A stretch of DNA of 57,500 nucleotides from Symbiodinium natans (GCA_905221605.1 CAJNDS010002240.1:57501-115000); one strand, 5' to 3'. Shown: positions 9,201 to 17,596, numbered from the stretch's first letter. Translations and numbers: made by a program. The notes: generated by a model from the sequence alone, not told the origin.

Positions 9201-12200
9201 CTAGGGGAGGGCATTTTCATGTACTGTCTGACTTGAGGGTCAATTGGGATGAAGTTGAGTGCGCTGCAGAAATGCTAGCCGGCACCCTCATCACTCAGTA
9301 TGATCTAGGTCACGTTCCCAAGCCACCCCGACTACAAGGCAACAACTTTCTCCAACAGAAGGGCACTGTTCGCACCACGTCCCAGGTTCTTCATGCGAAA
9401 CTAGATCATAGATACATTCGGTATGATCAAAAGGGTAGCAGTCTTCATGGTACTGCGCTCTGCGAGAAGTATCGAACGTATGTTGAAGGTTTGGCAAAGA
9501 ACGTAGCTAAATATGTGGTTGCCCTTGGTTCTGAAAGGCCCCTTTTGAGAGAAGAATTCTGCTGTCATCTAGACGACAAAAGAGATGCAGATAAGCTCGA
9601 CATAGTGCCCGAACAAATCCTTAAGCGACGGAGGCGGTATACTTTCAAACAGGCCCCCCGAGAAAATGAGTATGGGAGGAGTAGCGCAACCTGGCATGTC
9701 GTCTTTCGAACACTGAATGCTAGAGTTCCCAAAGGAGGCAACCATATTATTCCCCCGGAAGATGGCCTGATTGAAAGTATACAGGCTCTGGTTCCTGACA
9801 TGAGGGTACACCATGCCGAAGCTTGTCGAGGGGTCAACAGACTTAGGGTGCCGATCGGAAAGTATGATCCTAAGTTAATTTCTCATCGCTTCACGATTGT
9901 CATCAACCGAAACACCGGAGAGGTCGAACCCGACACAAGCATCGAACATTGGGCCTCATTGCCCAAGTATAAGCAAAATCGAGCAGGGAAACCGGCCAAA
10001 ATGGCACTCACGGTGTATGGTTGTGTACCCCGCGAGACACCGGTGGAACCCCCATCATCTGATGTCATGATGCCCAACACCACGTCCGATGTCATGATGC
10101 CCGAAACCACAGTTTCCAGCACCGAGTCCCGTCGCCTTGAGCCTAAACTCGCGTGGGGTCCTCCGCCAGTCGCAAATCATGGCCCCGGGTTTAGCCGACT
10201 GTCGGCGCAGGAACAAAGTGAAATGCGACAGCTTCACCATAACTTGGGTCACCCGGATCCGCAAAAGTTTATGCGCTACCTCAAGCAGGGAGGGGCTGGC
10301 CCGGAAGTCCTTAAAGCAGCTTTGGATTTTCAATGTGATGCTTGCACGGAGTCACGCAAGGGGTTTAACGCCGCACGGCCATCCGCCATTCACGAAAATA
10401 TTGCATTCAACACGAAGGTGGGCATGGATTTGGTGACCTGGCGTAATGCTAAGGGAAGGGCGTTTCACTTTGTTCACTTCATTGATGAGGCTACACTGTT
10501 TCACATTGGGGTGGAGTGTGGTCCTGAGGCGGGAGGCTCCGGGGCAGAGGAAATCATTCGACATTTTGAGTCATGCTGGGTGACTTGGGCAGGGCCTCCC
10601 AGGGAGGTGTATGTTGATCCGGGAGGGGAGTTCATCTCAGACGCCTGGGCGCTGCGAATGCAGGAAGCCGGAATTGTGGTACGCATGTCTGCTGGTGACA
10701 GTCATTGGCAGTTAGGACGCTGTGAGATTCACGGGTGCACGGTAAAACGCATGTTGAGTCGCATGGATCTGGAGAAGGAAATCGGTAGTTCGGTGGAGTT
10801 TCAAGCTGCGCTACGACAAGTTTTCAATGCTAAGAACAGTTTGTGTAGGGCAGACGGGTATACTCCCCAACAGTCAGTGCTTGGAGTATCATGTCGACTG
10901 CCTGGGTCGCTCCTCTCAGACAGTGATGCAGCGGCGCATGCTCTGGCTGAAAGCCAGACACCGGAGGGAGAACGCTTCCTGGAAACTCTTCGTTTGCGAG
11001 AAAGCGCTCGCAGAGCATTCATCCAGGTGGACAACAGTTCCAGTTTCAGGAGAGCACTGCTTCGACGGACCCGACCATCCCGGATGGACTGGGAAGTCGG
11101 CGATATGGTGCTCTACTGGAGGCGAAAAGGAGCAAACATGCGACGAGAACATGGGCGGTGGCATGGGCCTGCAGAGATCATTTCGATTGAAAAGCAGCGC
11201 GTCGTTTGGCTGAGTCATGCTGGGCGGTTGATCCGTGCGAGTCCTGAGCAGATCAGGGCGGCGTCGCTCCGGGAGTGGCACTACATCCCAAAGAATGAGG
11301 ACGGGATCCCCCTGGACACCTTGAAGCCTTTGAAGGAGAAACTCAAGGGAGCCCCCCTCTTTGTAGACCTCGAGGGAGGAGAGAATCCTTCACTCGAAAC
11401 CACGTTAGAGGAGCTTTTGCCTGAAGAAACACCAGCGCCCGACATATCCTCAGAACCCGAAAGTGAAGCCCACGTGGAATCCAATCCTCCGAACGAGGGT
11501 CCCGAGGTAGATTCTCCCAGTATTTTTCCACCGCCGTTAAGTCCTGAAGAGCAAGAACGGCACGAACGCAGCCGGGAGATTCCTGTGCCTTCAAGCCCTG
11601 GGCCCTCAAGTGATGTAGAGTTCGGGGACGATGAGGACATGGATGATGCATTTCTGTGTGGGTCTGAGATGTGCTGGGAAATAGATGTCACCCCTCCTGA
11701 AACTTGGAATCTCCCGGAACAGGTCGATGAAGACATGATCTGTTTGGCTAGCGAGAGCCGCAAGAAGCGGGTGGAGGTTAAGCTAAGGGATCTGACTGTC
11801 AAGGATCAGAAGCGTTTTGCCGCTGCTAAACATAAGGAGGTTAGTGCCTGGCTCTCGCATAAAACTGTTCGCCAAATTGCCAAAGGCAGGATTCCGCAGC
11901 GAAACATCATGCGATGCAGGTGGATTTACACCTGGAAGACAGTTGATCCATCCAAACAGGATGCGGCTGCGACAGATGGCAAGAAAGCAAAGGCGCGTCT
12001 CGTAGTTTTAGGCTTCGAAGATCCGGATTTGGATAGCGTGCCCAATGACGCACCGACACTAAGTAAAGATGGGCGTCAGTTGATCCTCCAGAAGATAAGT
12101 AGTAACCGTTGGCGCCTTTGCTCTTTTGACATTTCCACCGCGTTTTTGCACGGCAAGGGTGATGGGAGACTTCTAGGGATACAAGCCCCGCCAGAGATTA

Positions 12201-13789
12201 AGGAAGCATTAGCTCTAGGCCCTGGGGATGATTGTGAACTCGTAGGAGGGGCATATGGGCGTATAGACGCCCCGTATTTGTGGTATCAAGAGTTGCGAAA
12301 GGCACTTGTGGAACTCGGATTCCATCAATGTCCTCTAGACCCATGTGTCTTCTCATTGTCAAGTCAGGATGCAGGTGGGCAGTATCGTAGTCACGGGGTC
12401 CTAGGGATTCATGTAGATGATGGAATCTGTGGAGGAGATGACGTGTTCCACGAAACTCTCGAGAAGCTTCGCAAGCGTTTCAGCTTTGGGTCTTTTGAAA
12501 CGGGAAGTTTTGTGTTCACTGGGATCAAGCTTCACCAGTGGGATGATATGAGCATTGAAATGGACCAAAGAGATTATGTTGAGAGCATTGATCCCATAAA
12601 TGTCCCAAGGGATAGGCGTAGGACACCAGATGCTCAGGTCACTGCTGAAGAAAAGCAGAGATACCGACAGCTCGTCGGCAGTCTGCAGTACGCAGCAGTG
12701 CATACTAGGGCTGATTTGAGCGCAAAGGTTGGTGAACTGCAGTCTGCCGTAAACCAGGCTCGAGTATCTCACTTGCTTGAAGCCAACAGAGTGTTGCAGG
12801 AAGCAAAACAGCACCCTGTCTCACTGATGATCGTTCCGATAAACGAGGCAGATCTGACTTTCTGCGCTTTTTCAGACGCTTCGTTTGCTTCTAACCTGAA
12901 AACGAACGCTCATCAAGGGACAGTGATTTTCTCTACCAGTCCCGAACTCCTTGAGAACCACACTGCCTTAGTGTGTCCAGTAGCTTGGTCCTCCAAGAAG
13001 ATCCCTAGAGTTGTTCGCAGTACCTTAGGCGCCGAGGCTATAGCGTTAAGCAATACGGTAGACCGTCTCTCTTGGATCCGAATTATGTGGGCCTGGCTAA
13101 AGGACCATCAAACTGAGTGGCATGATCCAGCAAAGGTCTTAGCCCATCAGCCCACCGCAGCCGCTGTAACCGACTGCAAGTCAGTGTTTGATATTGTTAC
13201 CAGAACTGCTACTCCACAGTGCGAGGAGCATCGCACCACCATAGAGTGTCTGCTCATTCGACAGCGGATGAAAGAGAACTGTAAGCTCAGGTGGGTGGCG
13301 TCTGGGGCAATGTTAGCCGACTGCTTGACAAAAACTATGGATTCCAGTCGTCTGCGCGAATGTCTCCGTACAGGTAAGTACGCACTATACGACGAGGGAA
13401 TGATCCTTAGGCAGCGGGCTGACAAGCGTAAGCAGCTACAGTGGCTGAAAGCAGAACCGCAGTCGTCAGTAGAACCCTGTCTTTACGGCAAGCACGAGCA
13501 CAATGATTTCTGGAGGGTAGACCAGGAAAAGGGATACCTTGAGCGTGTCCACCGTTGTCCTAGGAGGGAGAGGTTTACTCCTATTGGGGTTAGTGAGTGT
13601 CCTGTAGATTTCAAGAACATAGGGGTTCAACGGACAACTTTCGCTAATCTATCCTCCGGAAAGCGTTGTGTAGCCAGTGATATTTGGGTCGGAGAGCAAG
13701 CCTATACTCGGGAGCCTGAGTACTGGACTGGGATAACTCGGTTCGAGCTGGAGTCAGAGACACCAACAATCAGCAGTTTCACTTCGTGA
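6227..13789 (+). CDS. Copia-type Gag-Pol polyprotein
   Basis: One 2520-codon frame; the first ATG after the upstream in-frame stop (6188-6190) is at 6227. Domain order is that of Ty1/copia (integrase before reverse transcriptase). Gag has a CCHC zinc knuckle, CRLCGQRGHWRLEC, near residue 319 (nt 7181). The aspartic protease has DTGAS at about 470 (nt 7634). The integrase zinc finger is H1338-x3-H1342 and C1370-x2-C1373, and its catalytic core D1401, D1464, E1500 has the D-D-35-E spacing. Reverse transcriptase has D1968 (SFDISTAFLHG) and the HVDDG box D2064-D2065. RNase H has D2217, E2270, D2316 and D2365. Classical copia polyproteins are about 1400 aa; the excess is an acidic gag-pol linker and a roughly 850-residue insertion between protease and integrase. 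In about 8085-8750 the protein-like frame is a different one (see separate entry). Confidence 0.95.
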   Translation: MPTESGEHGGGASSSTEESSRGIWNLLPSFDPAADDPREYKDKVIFLHQVCPAKDRSMLAPRLALLCKGTAWSQVKALDATKLTDPEQGIQVLLKALSSWDEAAELQTYEKFEKAIYRTTQKMDETTMSFVNRLSVAFHELGDAVTMKEFKAFILLRQSYLTTEDKRKVITLSGGTMEAEKIENAMRTLSTKILTSSSEGKKKIYPANFVETEETDEAHFVEEDYDEDQMLVYFAELGDEDAVFITEYEDSINEMIQDMPELASCFSAYAAARQRLRDRAKSRGFWPPRKGKGKGGGKKGGRFGSHKKSLAERIAGSHCRLCGQRGHWRLECPMRSSSSSGAGPGNEVNNFAMMMTDIAEDNVEVRDAAEILERPLPFSTVGLEEYLKKGDMVEKSTSPRPDLSSPISMQSELMFFGQHEYLVDPNCFRAEGVKLRLQSRLLQLCKPRLRADDHCERALVTVRAEAAILDTGASRTVVGKSNFSRFTEQLPASTRAQIRMADSQVVFRFGNNGTLASLKTAYIPFGKHQMFAVEIVAGQTPFLVSNAFLRQIKSHLNFETNTLWIPQWQKEIPLNVGDKGLYLIDVRELLGLQTADVLVATEGLSETTDAPNFQQFFGPQLGPSARIGAHEHDRRYPDTRPRVDWEGGQRLEPEHSGRQAGDETSRGKFAARLGDFRSRIREAPRKDLPGSGRTRSRLWTLYRQPVSHREVFEKLPGVHPSLDAGAKECLQPRNIIDDLADAQVRGPEPLRDSQGHRDKEPGVHELGQEARTGHSADTGHDVERQQGDMQKESVMGPDPRRRDAGDPDAARCEPRNDQSTRGADCSVAARLGPCQAAAVSVSPPGEPEVATTATDEGSSPLSPEQLNMIVQQIDAICELCEEGLRETSRTCRDPQGPKRSSQISNSKTFLEVSVGGPGTIGRYVCVLGGEGKMIELSARDLCDASYEDKLWQMIDVWKPRHVWVNVTSSGMSKETRELVLRLCSDLYSIQVARGGHFHVLSDLRVNWDEVECAAEMLAGTLITQYDLGHVPKPPRLQGNNFLQQKGTVRTTSQVLHAKLDHRYIRYDQKGSSLHGTALCEKYRTYVEGLAKNVAKYVVALGSERPLLREEFCCHLDDKRDADKLDIVPEQILKRRRRYTFKQAPRENEYGRSSATWHVVFRTLNARVPKGGNHIIPPEDGLIESIQALVPDMRVHHAEACRGVNRLRVPIGKYDPKLISHRFTIVINRNTGEVEPDTSIEHWASLPKYKQNRAGKPAKMALTVYGCVPRETPVEPPSSDVMMPNTTSDVMMPETTVSSTESRRLEPKLAWGPPPVANHGPGFSRLSAQEQSEMRQLHHNLGHPDPQKFMRYLKQGGAGPEVLKAALDFQCDACTESRKGFNAARPSAIHENIAFNTKVGMDLVTWRNAKGRAFHFVHFIDEATLFHIGVECGPEAGGSGAEEIIRHFESCWVTWAGPPREVYVDPGGEFISDAWALRMQEAGIVVRMSAGDSHWQLGRCEIHGCTVKRMLSRMDLEKEIGSSVEFQAALRQVFNAKNSLCRADGYTPQQSVLGVSCRLPGSLLSDSDAAAHALAESQTPEGERFLETLRLRESARRAFIQVDNSSSFRRALLRRTRPSRMDWEVGDMVLYWRRKGANMRREHGRWHGPAEIISIEKQRVVWLSHAGRLIRASPEQIRAASLREWHYIPKNEDGIPLDTLKPLKEKLKGAPLFVDLEGGENPSLETTLEELLPEETPAPDISSEPESEAHVESNPPNEGPEVDSPSIFPPPLSPEEQERHERSREIPVPSSPGPSSDVEFGDDEDMDDAFLCGSEMCWEIDVTPPETWNLPEQVDEDMICLASESRKKRVEVKLRDLTVKDQKRFAAAKHKEVSAWLSHKTVRQIAKGRIPQRNIMRCRWIYTWKTVDPSKQDAAATDGKKAKARLVVLGFEDPDLDSVPNDAPTLSKDGRQLILQKISSNRWRLCSFDISTAFLHGKGDGRLLGIQAPPEIKEALALGPGDDCELVGGAYGRIDAPYLWYQELRKALVELGFHQCPLDPCVFSLSSQDAGGQYRSHGVLGIHVDDGICGGDDVFHETLEKLRKRFSFGSFETGSFVFTGIKLHQWDDMSIEMDQRDYVESIDPINVPRDRRRTPDAQVTAEEKQRYRQLVGSLQYAAVHTRADLSAKVGELQSAVNQARVSHLLEANRVLQEAKQHPVSLMIVPINEADLTFCAFSDASFASNLKTNAHQGTVIFSTSPELLENHTALVCPVAWSSKKIPRVVRSTLGAEAIALSNTVDRLSWIRIMWAWLKDHQTEWHDPAKVLAHQPTAAAVTDCKSVFDIVTRTATPQCEEHRTTIECLLIRQRMKENCKLRWVASGAMLADCLTKTMDSSRLRECLRTGKYALYDEGMILRQRADKRKQLQWLKAEPQSSVEPCLYGKHEHNDFWRVDQEKGYLERVHRCPRRERFTPIGVSECPVDFKNIGVQRTTFANLSSGKRCVASDIWVGEQAYTREPEYWTGITRFELESETPTISSFTS
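8085..8750 (+). other. Frame-switched segment with an ExoX-C-like motif
   Basis: The main frame here is a low-complexity mix of R, G, D, P, Q and H. The +1 frame reads like a real protein, includes SGKHRGKTFLAAVEQDPGY at about 8265-8321, and stops at 8748-8750, just as the main frame regains normal composition. The motif recalls the small C-terminal domain of ExoX-like exonucleases (G-K-x-K/R-G-K-T-F then DP-Y). Either two compensating indels occurred in the lineage, or both frames are used. The motif is seen; the family assignment is inferred. Confidence 0.55.
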
Positions 13790-13816
13790 TCTTTGAAAAA
13801 CATAGTTTTTAGTGAG

Positions 13817-14089
13817 TGTGAACGTCCCAAGGTCTGCTGATTGCTCTGGAACCTCTGCTGATTGCGTTGTCACCTCTTGATCTCCGGGCTCATAGAGCTG
13901 GGGAGGGAGGGTTAAGGTGGCAGTCCTTAGAGGAACCTCTTGAGCCATAGCAGGCGCTGTGGACAGCGCAGTGGGGAAGGAAAAGAAGAGCGAGGCCGCT
14001 CTACCATCGGATCCTCGAGGACGAGGAGTAGGCCAACATCGGGGCAAGGATCCAAATTGAGTAGGTCAACGTCGGGGCAAGGATCCAAA
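13817..14089 (+). repeat. 3-prime LTR
   Basis: Same 271-273 bp sequence as the 5-prime LTR, without a difference that I can see. It begins 27 nt after the polyprotein stop and ends in CCCTCAACCCTAAACC host repeat. Confidence 0.93.
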
Positions 14090-14376
14090 CCCTCAACCCT
14101 AAACCCTAAACCCTTGAACCCTAGAACCCTAACGCCTCTCCTAGACCTGTGCAAAACAAACACAAAGCATAAACCCTAAACCCTCAACCCTTGAACCCTA
14201 AACCCTAAACCCTCAACCTTTGAGCCCTAAACCCTAGAACCCTTCAACCCTAAACCCTAGAACCCTAAACCCTAGAACCCTTGAACCCTAAACCCTAGAA
14301 CCCTTCAACCCTAGAACCCTTGAACCCTAAACCCCAAACCCTTCACCCTAGAACCCTAGAACCCTAAACCCTCGAA
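14090..14376 (-). repeat. Degenerate CCCTAAA/CCCTAGAA/CCCTTGAA block
   Basis: Mixed 7-9 bp variants with no canonical run longer than a few units. This is the target region into which the retrotransposon inserted. Confidence 0.8.
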
Positions 14377-14445
14377 CCCTAGACAACCATTGATTTCGGA
14401 CTTATGTGGTTCCCTCAGCTCCCGGGCTGCCCGCAAGCCGAAGAC
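14377..14445 (-). CDS. Exon-like coding island
   Basis: 23 codons, VFGLRAARELREPHKSEING to CLG. It ends at CTAGGG, which also precedes the 5361-5675 exon; the joined reading NGCLGVWRNVTW stays in frame across the retrotransposon. Confidence 0.5.
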
Positions 14446-14814
14446 GGGTTTAGGGTTTAGGGTTTAGGGTTTAGGGTTTAGGGCTTAGGGTTTAGGGTTT
14501 AGGGTTTAGGGTTAACCCAAAACTAAAGCCAGAAAGCATCCTTCTAGGGCTTAGGGTTTTGGTTGAGAGCTTAGAATTAGGGCTCATGGTGGTGGGGTTG
14601 CTGAGGGTTTGGAGTTCATCGTTTAGGGTTTTTGGGGTCTAGGGTGTAGATTTTTGGCTGGAATCACCCTAGGACAGAGTTTAGAGGGTAGAGGGTATAG
14701 GGTATAGGGTATGGGGAATAGGGTTTCGGGTTTAGGATCCTAAACCCTAAACCCTAAACCTTAAACCCTAAACCCTAAACCTTAAACCTTAAACCGTCAG
14801 GGTGTAGGGTTTGC

Positions 14815-14892
14815 CCGTTTTTGGTCCAGGCTCAGGCCGGCTGCCTGGGCCGGTTCGATGACGTTCCGAAGCTTCGACTTCAGTTCGAGGCG
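14815..14892 (-). CDS. Exon-like coding island
   Basis: 26 codons, RLELKSKLRNVIEPAQAAGL to DQKR. Its acceptor side reads TTTGGCATGGCAG; GGCAG is shared with the island at 15258-15305 and splicing there gives ASGRRLELKSK. Confidence 0.55.
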
Positions 14893-15257
14893 CCTGCCAT
14901 GCCAAAGGATCCCAAAAAAGATCCCCAAAGGGTTTGGGGTTAAGGGCTGAGAGTTTACGCTTGTGGGTTAGGGCTCAGGGTATAGGATTTTAGGTTGAGT
15001 GTTTAGAGTTTAGGGCTCAGGTTTTAGAGATTAGGGTGGAGAGTTTAAGGCGGCATAAGGTTGAGTTTGAGGGAGAAAGCCACCACCGATTTTAAGACAT
15101 GTGTGCAACGCAAAGCAAATTCTTATCCTACCGCTACAGAAGGACCTTCTCTATACAAACAACCTAAGATTTAGACTGTAAACCCTAACCCTAAAACCCG
15201 AAACACCCTAAACCCGAAAACCTCAAAAGCCCAAAACTTGCCCCGAACCCTAAACCC

Positions 15258-15305
15258 TGCTCGAGTCAGGCTGCCGGAAGCTTGGGACCTTTCTTTATCA
15301 GACGG
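15258..15305 (-). CDS. Short exon-like island
   Basis: 16 codons, PSDKERSQASGSLTRA, between CCCTAAA (left) and TTTAGGG (right). Linked to the island at 14815-14892 by GGCAG. Confidence 0.4.
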
Positions 15306-15413
15306 CTTAGGGTTTAGGGTTCAGGGTTCAGTGTTTAGGGTTGAGGGTTTAGGGTTTAGGGTTTAGGGTTCAGCAGACCTCCTTCCCCCTATGTTAGCTT
15401 TTGGGGTGCAGGG

Positions 15414-15620
15414 TTCAGGATAGAATCACGCACCACTTATCGGATTTCGGGCTATTATGCTTTCCAAGAATACATGAAAAACCAAGATTTATATGAGTGC
15501 CAAGAAAAGTTTGCTGCACAACCGTTAATTTTAAGAAACACAGACGCAAATTGTTGGTTGAGTAGCGTTATTCAATTGTTGTGCACAATGGAATCAGATT
15601 TGGGACAAATGGTGCTTTAG
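15414..15620 (+). CDS. AT-rich gene fragment with a Cys-protease-like box
   Basis: 69 open codons ending TAG, with an internal ATG at 15474. Unlike everything around it, it is AT-rich with A/T-ending codons. Near the end it reads LILRNTDANCWLSSVIQLLC. The N-C-W-L-S-S-V-I-Q-L-L string (Cys codon at 15552) resembles the catalytic Cys box of papain-fold deubiquitinases (NTCYLNSxLQxL), but only that one box is present. It could be a recently captured fragment from an AT-rich genome. No His or Asp partner box is seen, so activity is not expected. Confidence 0.4.
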   Translation, partial: FRIESRTTYRISGYYAFQEYMKNQDLYECQEKFAAQPLILRNTDANCWLSSVIQLLCTMESDLGQMVL

Positions 15621-15628
15621 GTGCTCCC

Positions 15629-15703
15629 AAGGTGCTTCAGCTGGCCAGTGATGCAGACAGCCAAGCTCTTTCCGGATGCGGTGGCGTCCTCCTGGGGCTA
15701 CAC
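15629..15703 (+). CDS. Exon-like coding island, strand uncertain
   Basis: 25 codons, KVLQLASDADSQALSGCGGV to LGLH, before a stop. The minus frame is also open (RIRKELGCLHHWPAEAPWEH) and would fit the direction of its neighbours, so strand is unresolved. Confidence 0.35.
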
Positions 15704-16044
15704 TGAATCCCTATCCCCCTCGCTTAGGGTTTAGGGTTTAGGGTTTAGGGTTTAGGGTTTAGGGTTTAGGGTTTAGGGTTTAGGGTTTAGGGTTTAGGGT
15801 TTAGGGTTTAGGGTTTTGGGTGTACGGTTTAGGGTTTAGGGTGAATCCTAAGTAGCACACAAGGATCTAGACGCCACAAACCCTGAGCCCGAATCCCGAA
15901 ACCCTGAGCCCGAAACCCTGAATCCTAAGCCGTTTCGCCTGTATCGCTACAGTATATCCGAACCCGAACCGAATCCCTAAACTACCCTGGACTTCCAAAA
16001 ACCCTCACCTCAACTTGCAACCCTAGACCCAAAAAACCCTACTT

Positions 16045-16149
16045 GGTAGCCCAGGAACCATATCATAATCAGGGCACCCTTTTTTGGCTAGCTTATCTTA
16101 CAAGGGAGCCCATAACCAAAAAGAGGGTAAAGGGTACCACTGGGCTACC
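16045..16149. mobile_element. Small inverted-repeat element
   Basis: GGTAGCCCAG at 16045-16054 is inverted as CTGGGCTACC at 16140-16149 around AT-richer sequence. A related pair (GCCCAGTA and TACTGGGC) occurs near 55440-55540. Confidence 0.4.
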
Positions 16150-16210
16150 GAGCCTAAGGCCCTAAGACTTCAACCCTCAACTCCCCCAACACCCCCCCCC
16201 TCCCCCCGAA

Positions 16211-16360
16211 TAGGATTTAGGGTTTAGGGTTTAGGGTTTAGGGTTTAGGGTTTAGGGTTTAGGGTTTGGGGTTTAGGGTTTAGGGTTTAGGGTTTAGGGT
16301 TTAGGGTTTAGGGTTTAGGGTTTAGGGTTTAGGGTTTAGGGTTTAGGGTTTAGGGTTTAG
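16211..16360 (+). repeat. TTTAGGG telomere-type array
   Basis: About 21 units with a single TTTGGGG variant. The stretch 15715-16490 around it holds repeats and the small inverted-repeat element, with no convincing exon. Confidence 0.95.
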
Positions 16361-16491
16361 CCCAAACCCGAAAAATCTTGCGTCCGCTCTTGCCAGGTGG
16401 GGGCAAGGCCTCCAGGAGAGGCCCACACCCTAAACCCCAGACCCGAAACCCTAAACCCTAAACCCTTAACCCTAAACCCTAAACCCTGCCC

Positions 16492-16992
16492 CTACATCAA
16501 CAGTTGCGAGGGGGTCAACTCGTTCAGTCCGCCCTTGAAGTCATACGTATTGGATGTGCTTGCCATCACACACGCTTGGTGCAATCCAGCGAAGATGTTG
16601 CCCTCTGACGTCGTAGTAGCGGTAGCCTTCTTGAGGTAGCCCTTGATGGTGCGCTTCACACCACCGCCACGCAACTTGACGCACATGGCGACCTCCAAAA
16701 GGGCGCCCTTGTCCGTGGAATCACACAGCTGGTCCTCGTCGTCCATCTTCATGCCACCACAGCGTAGCAGGAAGTCACTGGGCTGGATGGTGTCACGAAT
16801 CACGAGCCCCTTTGCCCTGGCAGCCGTGGCAACAATCATGTCCTTCAACACCGCGACGGCAGACTCACTGGGAACATCGCGAACCATGAGCCTCACAAGC
16901 TGATGGTTGTCTCGCACCTTCACGGAGATGAAGCCATCTTCCACCACCACGTCAAAGCCACTTGGGTCGTCAAGGTATCTTGAATCTTCCAC
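16492..16992 (-). CDS. Ubiquitin-like domain protein fragment
   Basis: About 166 codons open from a repeat border to a TAG at 16492-16494, without an ATG start. Residues 21-111 follow the beta-grasp pattern of ubiquitin: a first strand FISVKVRDNHQLVRLMVRDV, a helix SESAVAVLKDMIVATAA, then IQPSDFLLRCGGMKMDDEDQ, and a tail KLRGGG at 106-111 matching the LRGG processing end of ubiquitin. The tail beyond the GGG (VKRTIKGYLKK) is basic, so if cleaved there it would release a C-terminal piece of about 55 residues. The preceding exon (17028-17081) joins at GAAGA in frame. Role is unknown; a ubiquitin-like processing module in a larger protein is the best guess. Confidence 0.55.
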   Translation of the reverse strand: MEDSRYLDDPSGFDVVVEDGFISVKVRDNHQLVRLMVRDVPSESAVAVLKDMIVATAARAKGLVIRDTIQPSDFLLRCGGMKMDDEDQLCDSTDKGALLEVAMCVKLRGGGVKRTIKGYLKKATATTTSEGNIFAGLHQACVMASTSNTYDFKGGLNELTPSQLLM

Positions 16993-17027
16993 CCCAGGGC
17001 CTTGCCCTAAACCCTAAACCCTAAACG

Positions 17028-17081
17028 GTCTTCAGAAGCCGGGTCCCCACCACCCCACATAGGTCCCAAGATTAGAAAGGT
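17028..17081 (-). CDS. Exon-like coding island upstream of the ubiquitin-like exon
   Basis: 18 codons, TFLILGPMWGGGDPASED. A C15 tract starts at 17082, so a G-run precedes it in coding sense. GAAGA is shared with the next exon, and the joint ASEDSRYLDDPSG is in frame over a very short intron of about 45 nt. Confidence 0.5.
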
Positions 17082-17376
17082 CCCCCCCCCCCCCCCGGAA
17101 GAGGGTTTAGGGTTTAGGGGTTAGGGGTCAGCGCTCAGGGCTTAAGGTTTAGGTCCTATATAGATTCTTAGAGTCGTGTTATGATGACAAAGCCTCGAAG
17201 GTTGAGTGTCTAGGAGCCCTAAACCCTAAACCCCAAACCCTTAAACCCCCCGGTTTAGGGGTTTATGGGGGGTTTAGGGTTTAGGGTTCAGGGTTTACGG
17301 ACAAGGTCTAGCGTGTAGGGTTTAGGCCCTTAAACCCTAAACCCCGAAACCCCCAAACCCTTGAGCCCTTAAACCC

Positions 17377-17424
17377 TCAAGAATTCTCGCGCTCCTCCGC
17401 GCCCTTCTGTTGCTTCTTCCCCTT
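17377..17424 (-). CDS. Exon-end duplicate with stop
   Basis: KGKKQQKGAEERENS followed by TGA. A diverged copy of the end of the island at 17597-17701 (KGKKQKNGMEESPN). The two copies flank about 170 bp of AT-rich intron-like DNA. Confidence 0.45.
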   Translation of the reverse strand, partial: KGKKQQKGAEERENS

Positions 17425-17596
17425 ATTCTAATCCCCATTAAGGACTCTAAACATCCCAGCCCGAAACCCCGAACCCTTAAGCCCTTAGGAATTCTATCCT
17501 CCCCTCAGAATCTTAATGCAAATATGATTTTTAATATCCTCTTGGGTTTTATATGAACAAAAATATTAAAATAATCTCCCCGAAGGGGGGTATAGA
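17425..17596. other. AT-rich spacer between two copies of an exon end
   Basis: Contains ATGATTTTTAATATCC and ATATTAAAATAATC stretches and little telomeric repeat. Probably intron sequence; no coding signal. Confidence 0.4.

Larger units (their letters stand above)
5859..14089 (+). mobile_element. Intact Ty1/copia-type LTR retrotransposon
   Basis: A full-length element of about 8.2 kb: identical long terminal repeats, a tRNA-type primer binding site and one uninterrupted gag-pol frame. LTR identity and the open frame indicate recent insertion and possible activity. The flanks CCCTCA before 5859 and CCCTCA at 14090-14095 fit a 6-bp target duplication if the LTR ends at CCAAA. With the more usual CA end (14087) no duplication is seen, and the CCCTAAA-like target makes a chance match easy. 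It is antisense to the host exons and lies between two of them. No clear polypurine tract is visible before the 3-prime LTR. Confidence 0.95.

Noticed and set aside
11281-11802. 173-codon Ser-rich minus frame
   Set aside because: Shadow of the acidic Pro/Glu linker between integrase and reverse transcriptase.
13790-13816. Polypurine tract before the 3-prime LTR
   Set aside because: The sequence (TTTGAAAAACATAGTTTTTA) has only a short purine run; not convincing enough to annotate.
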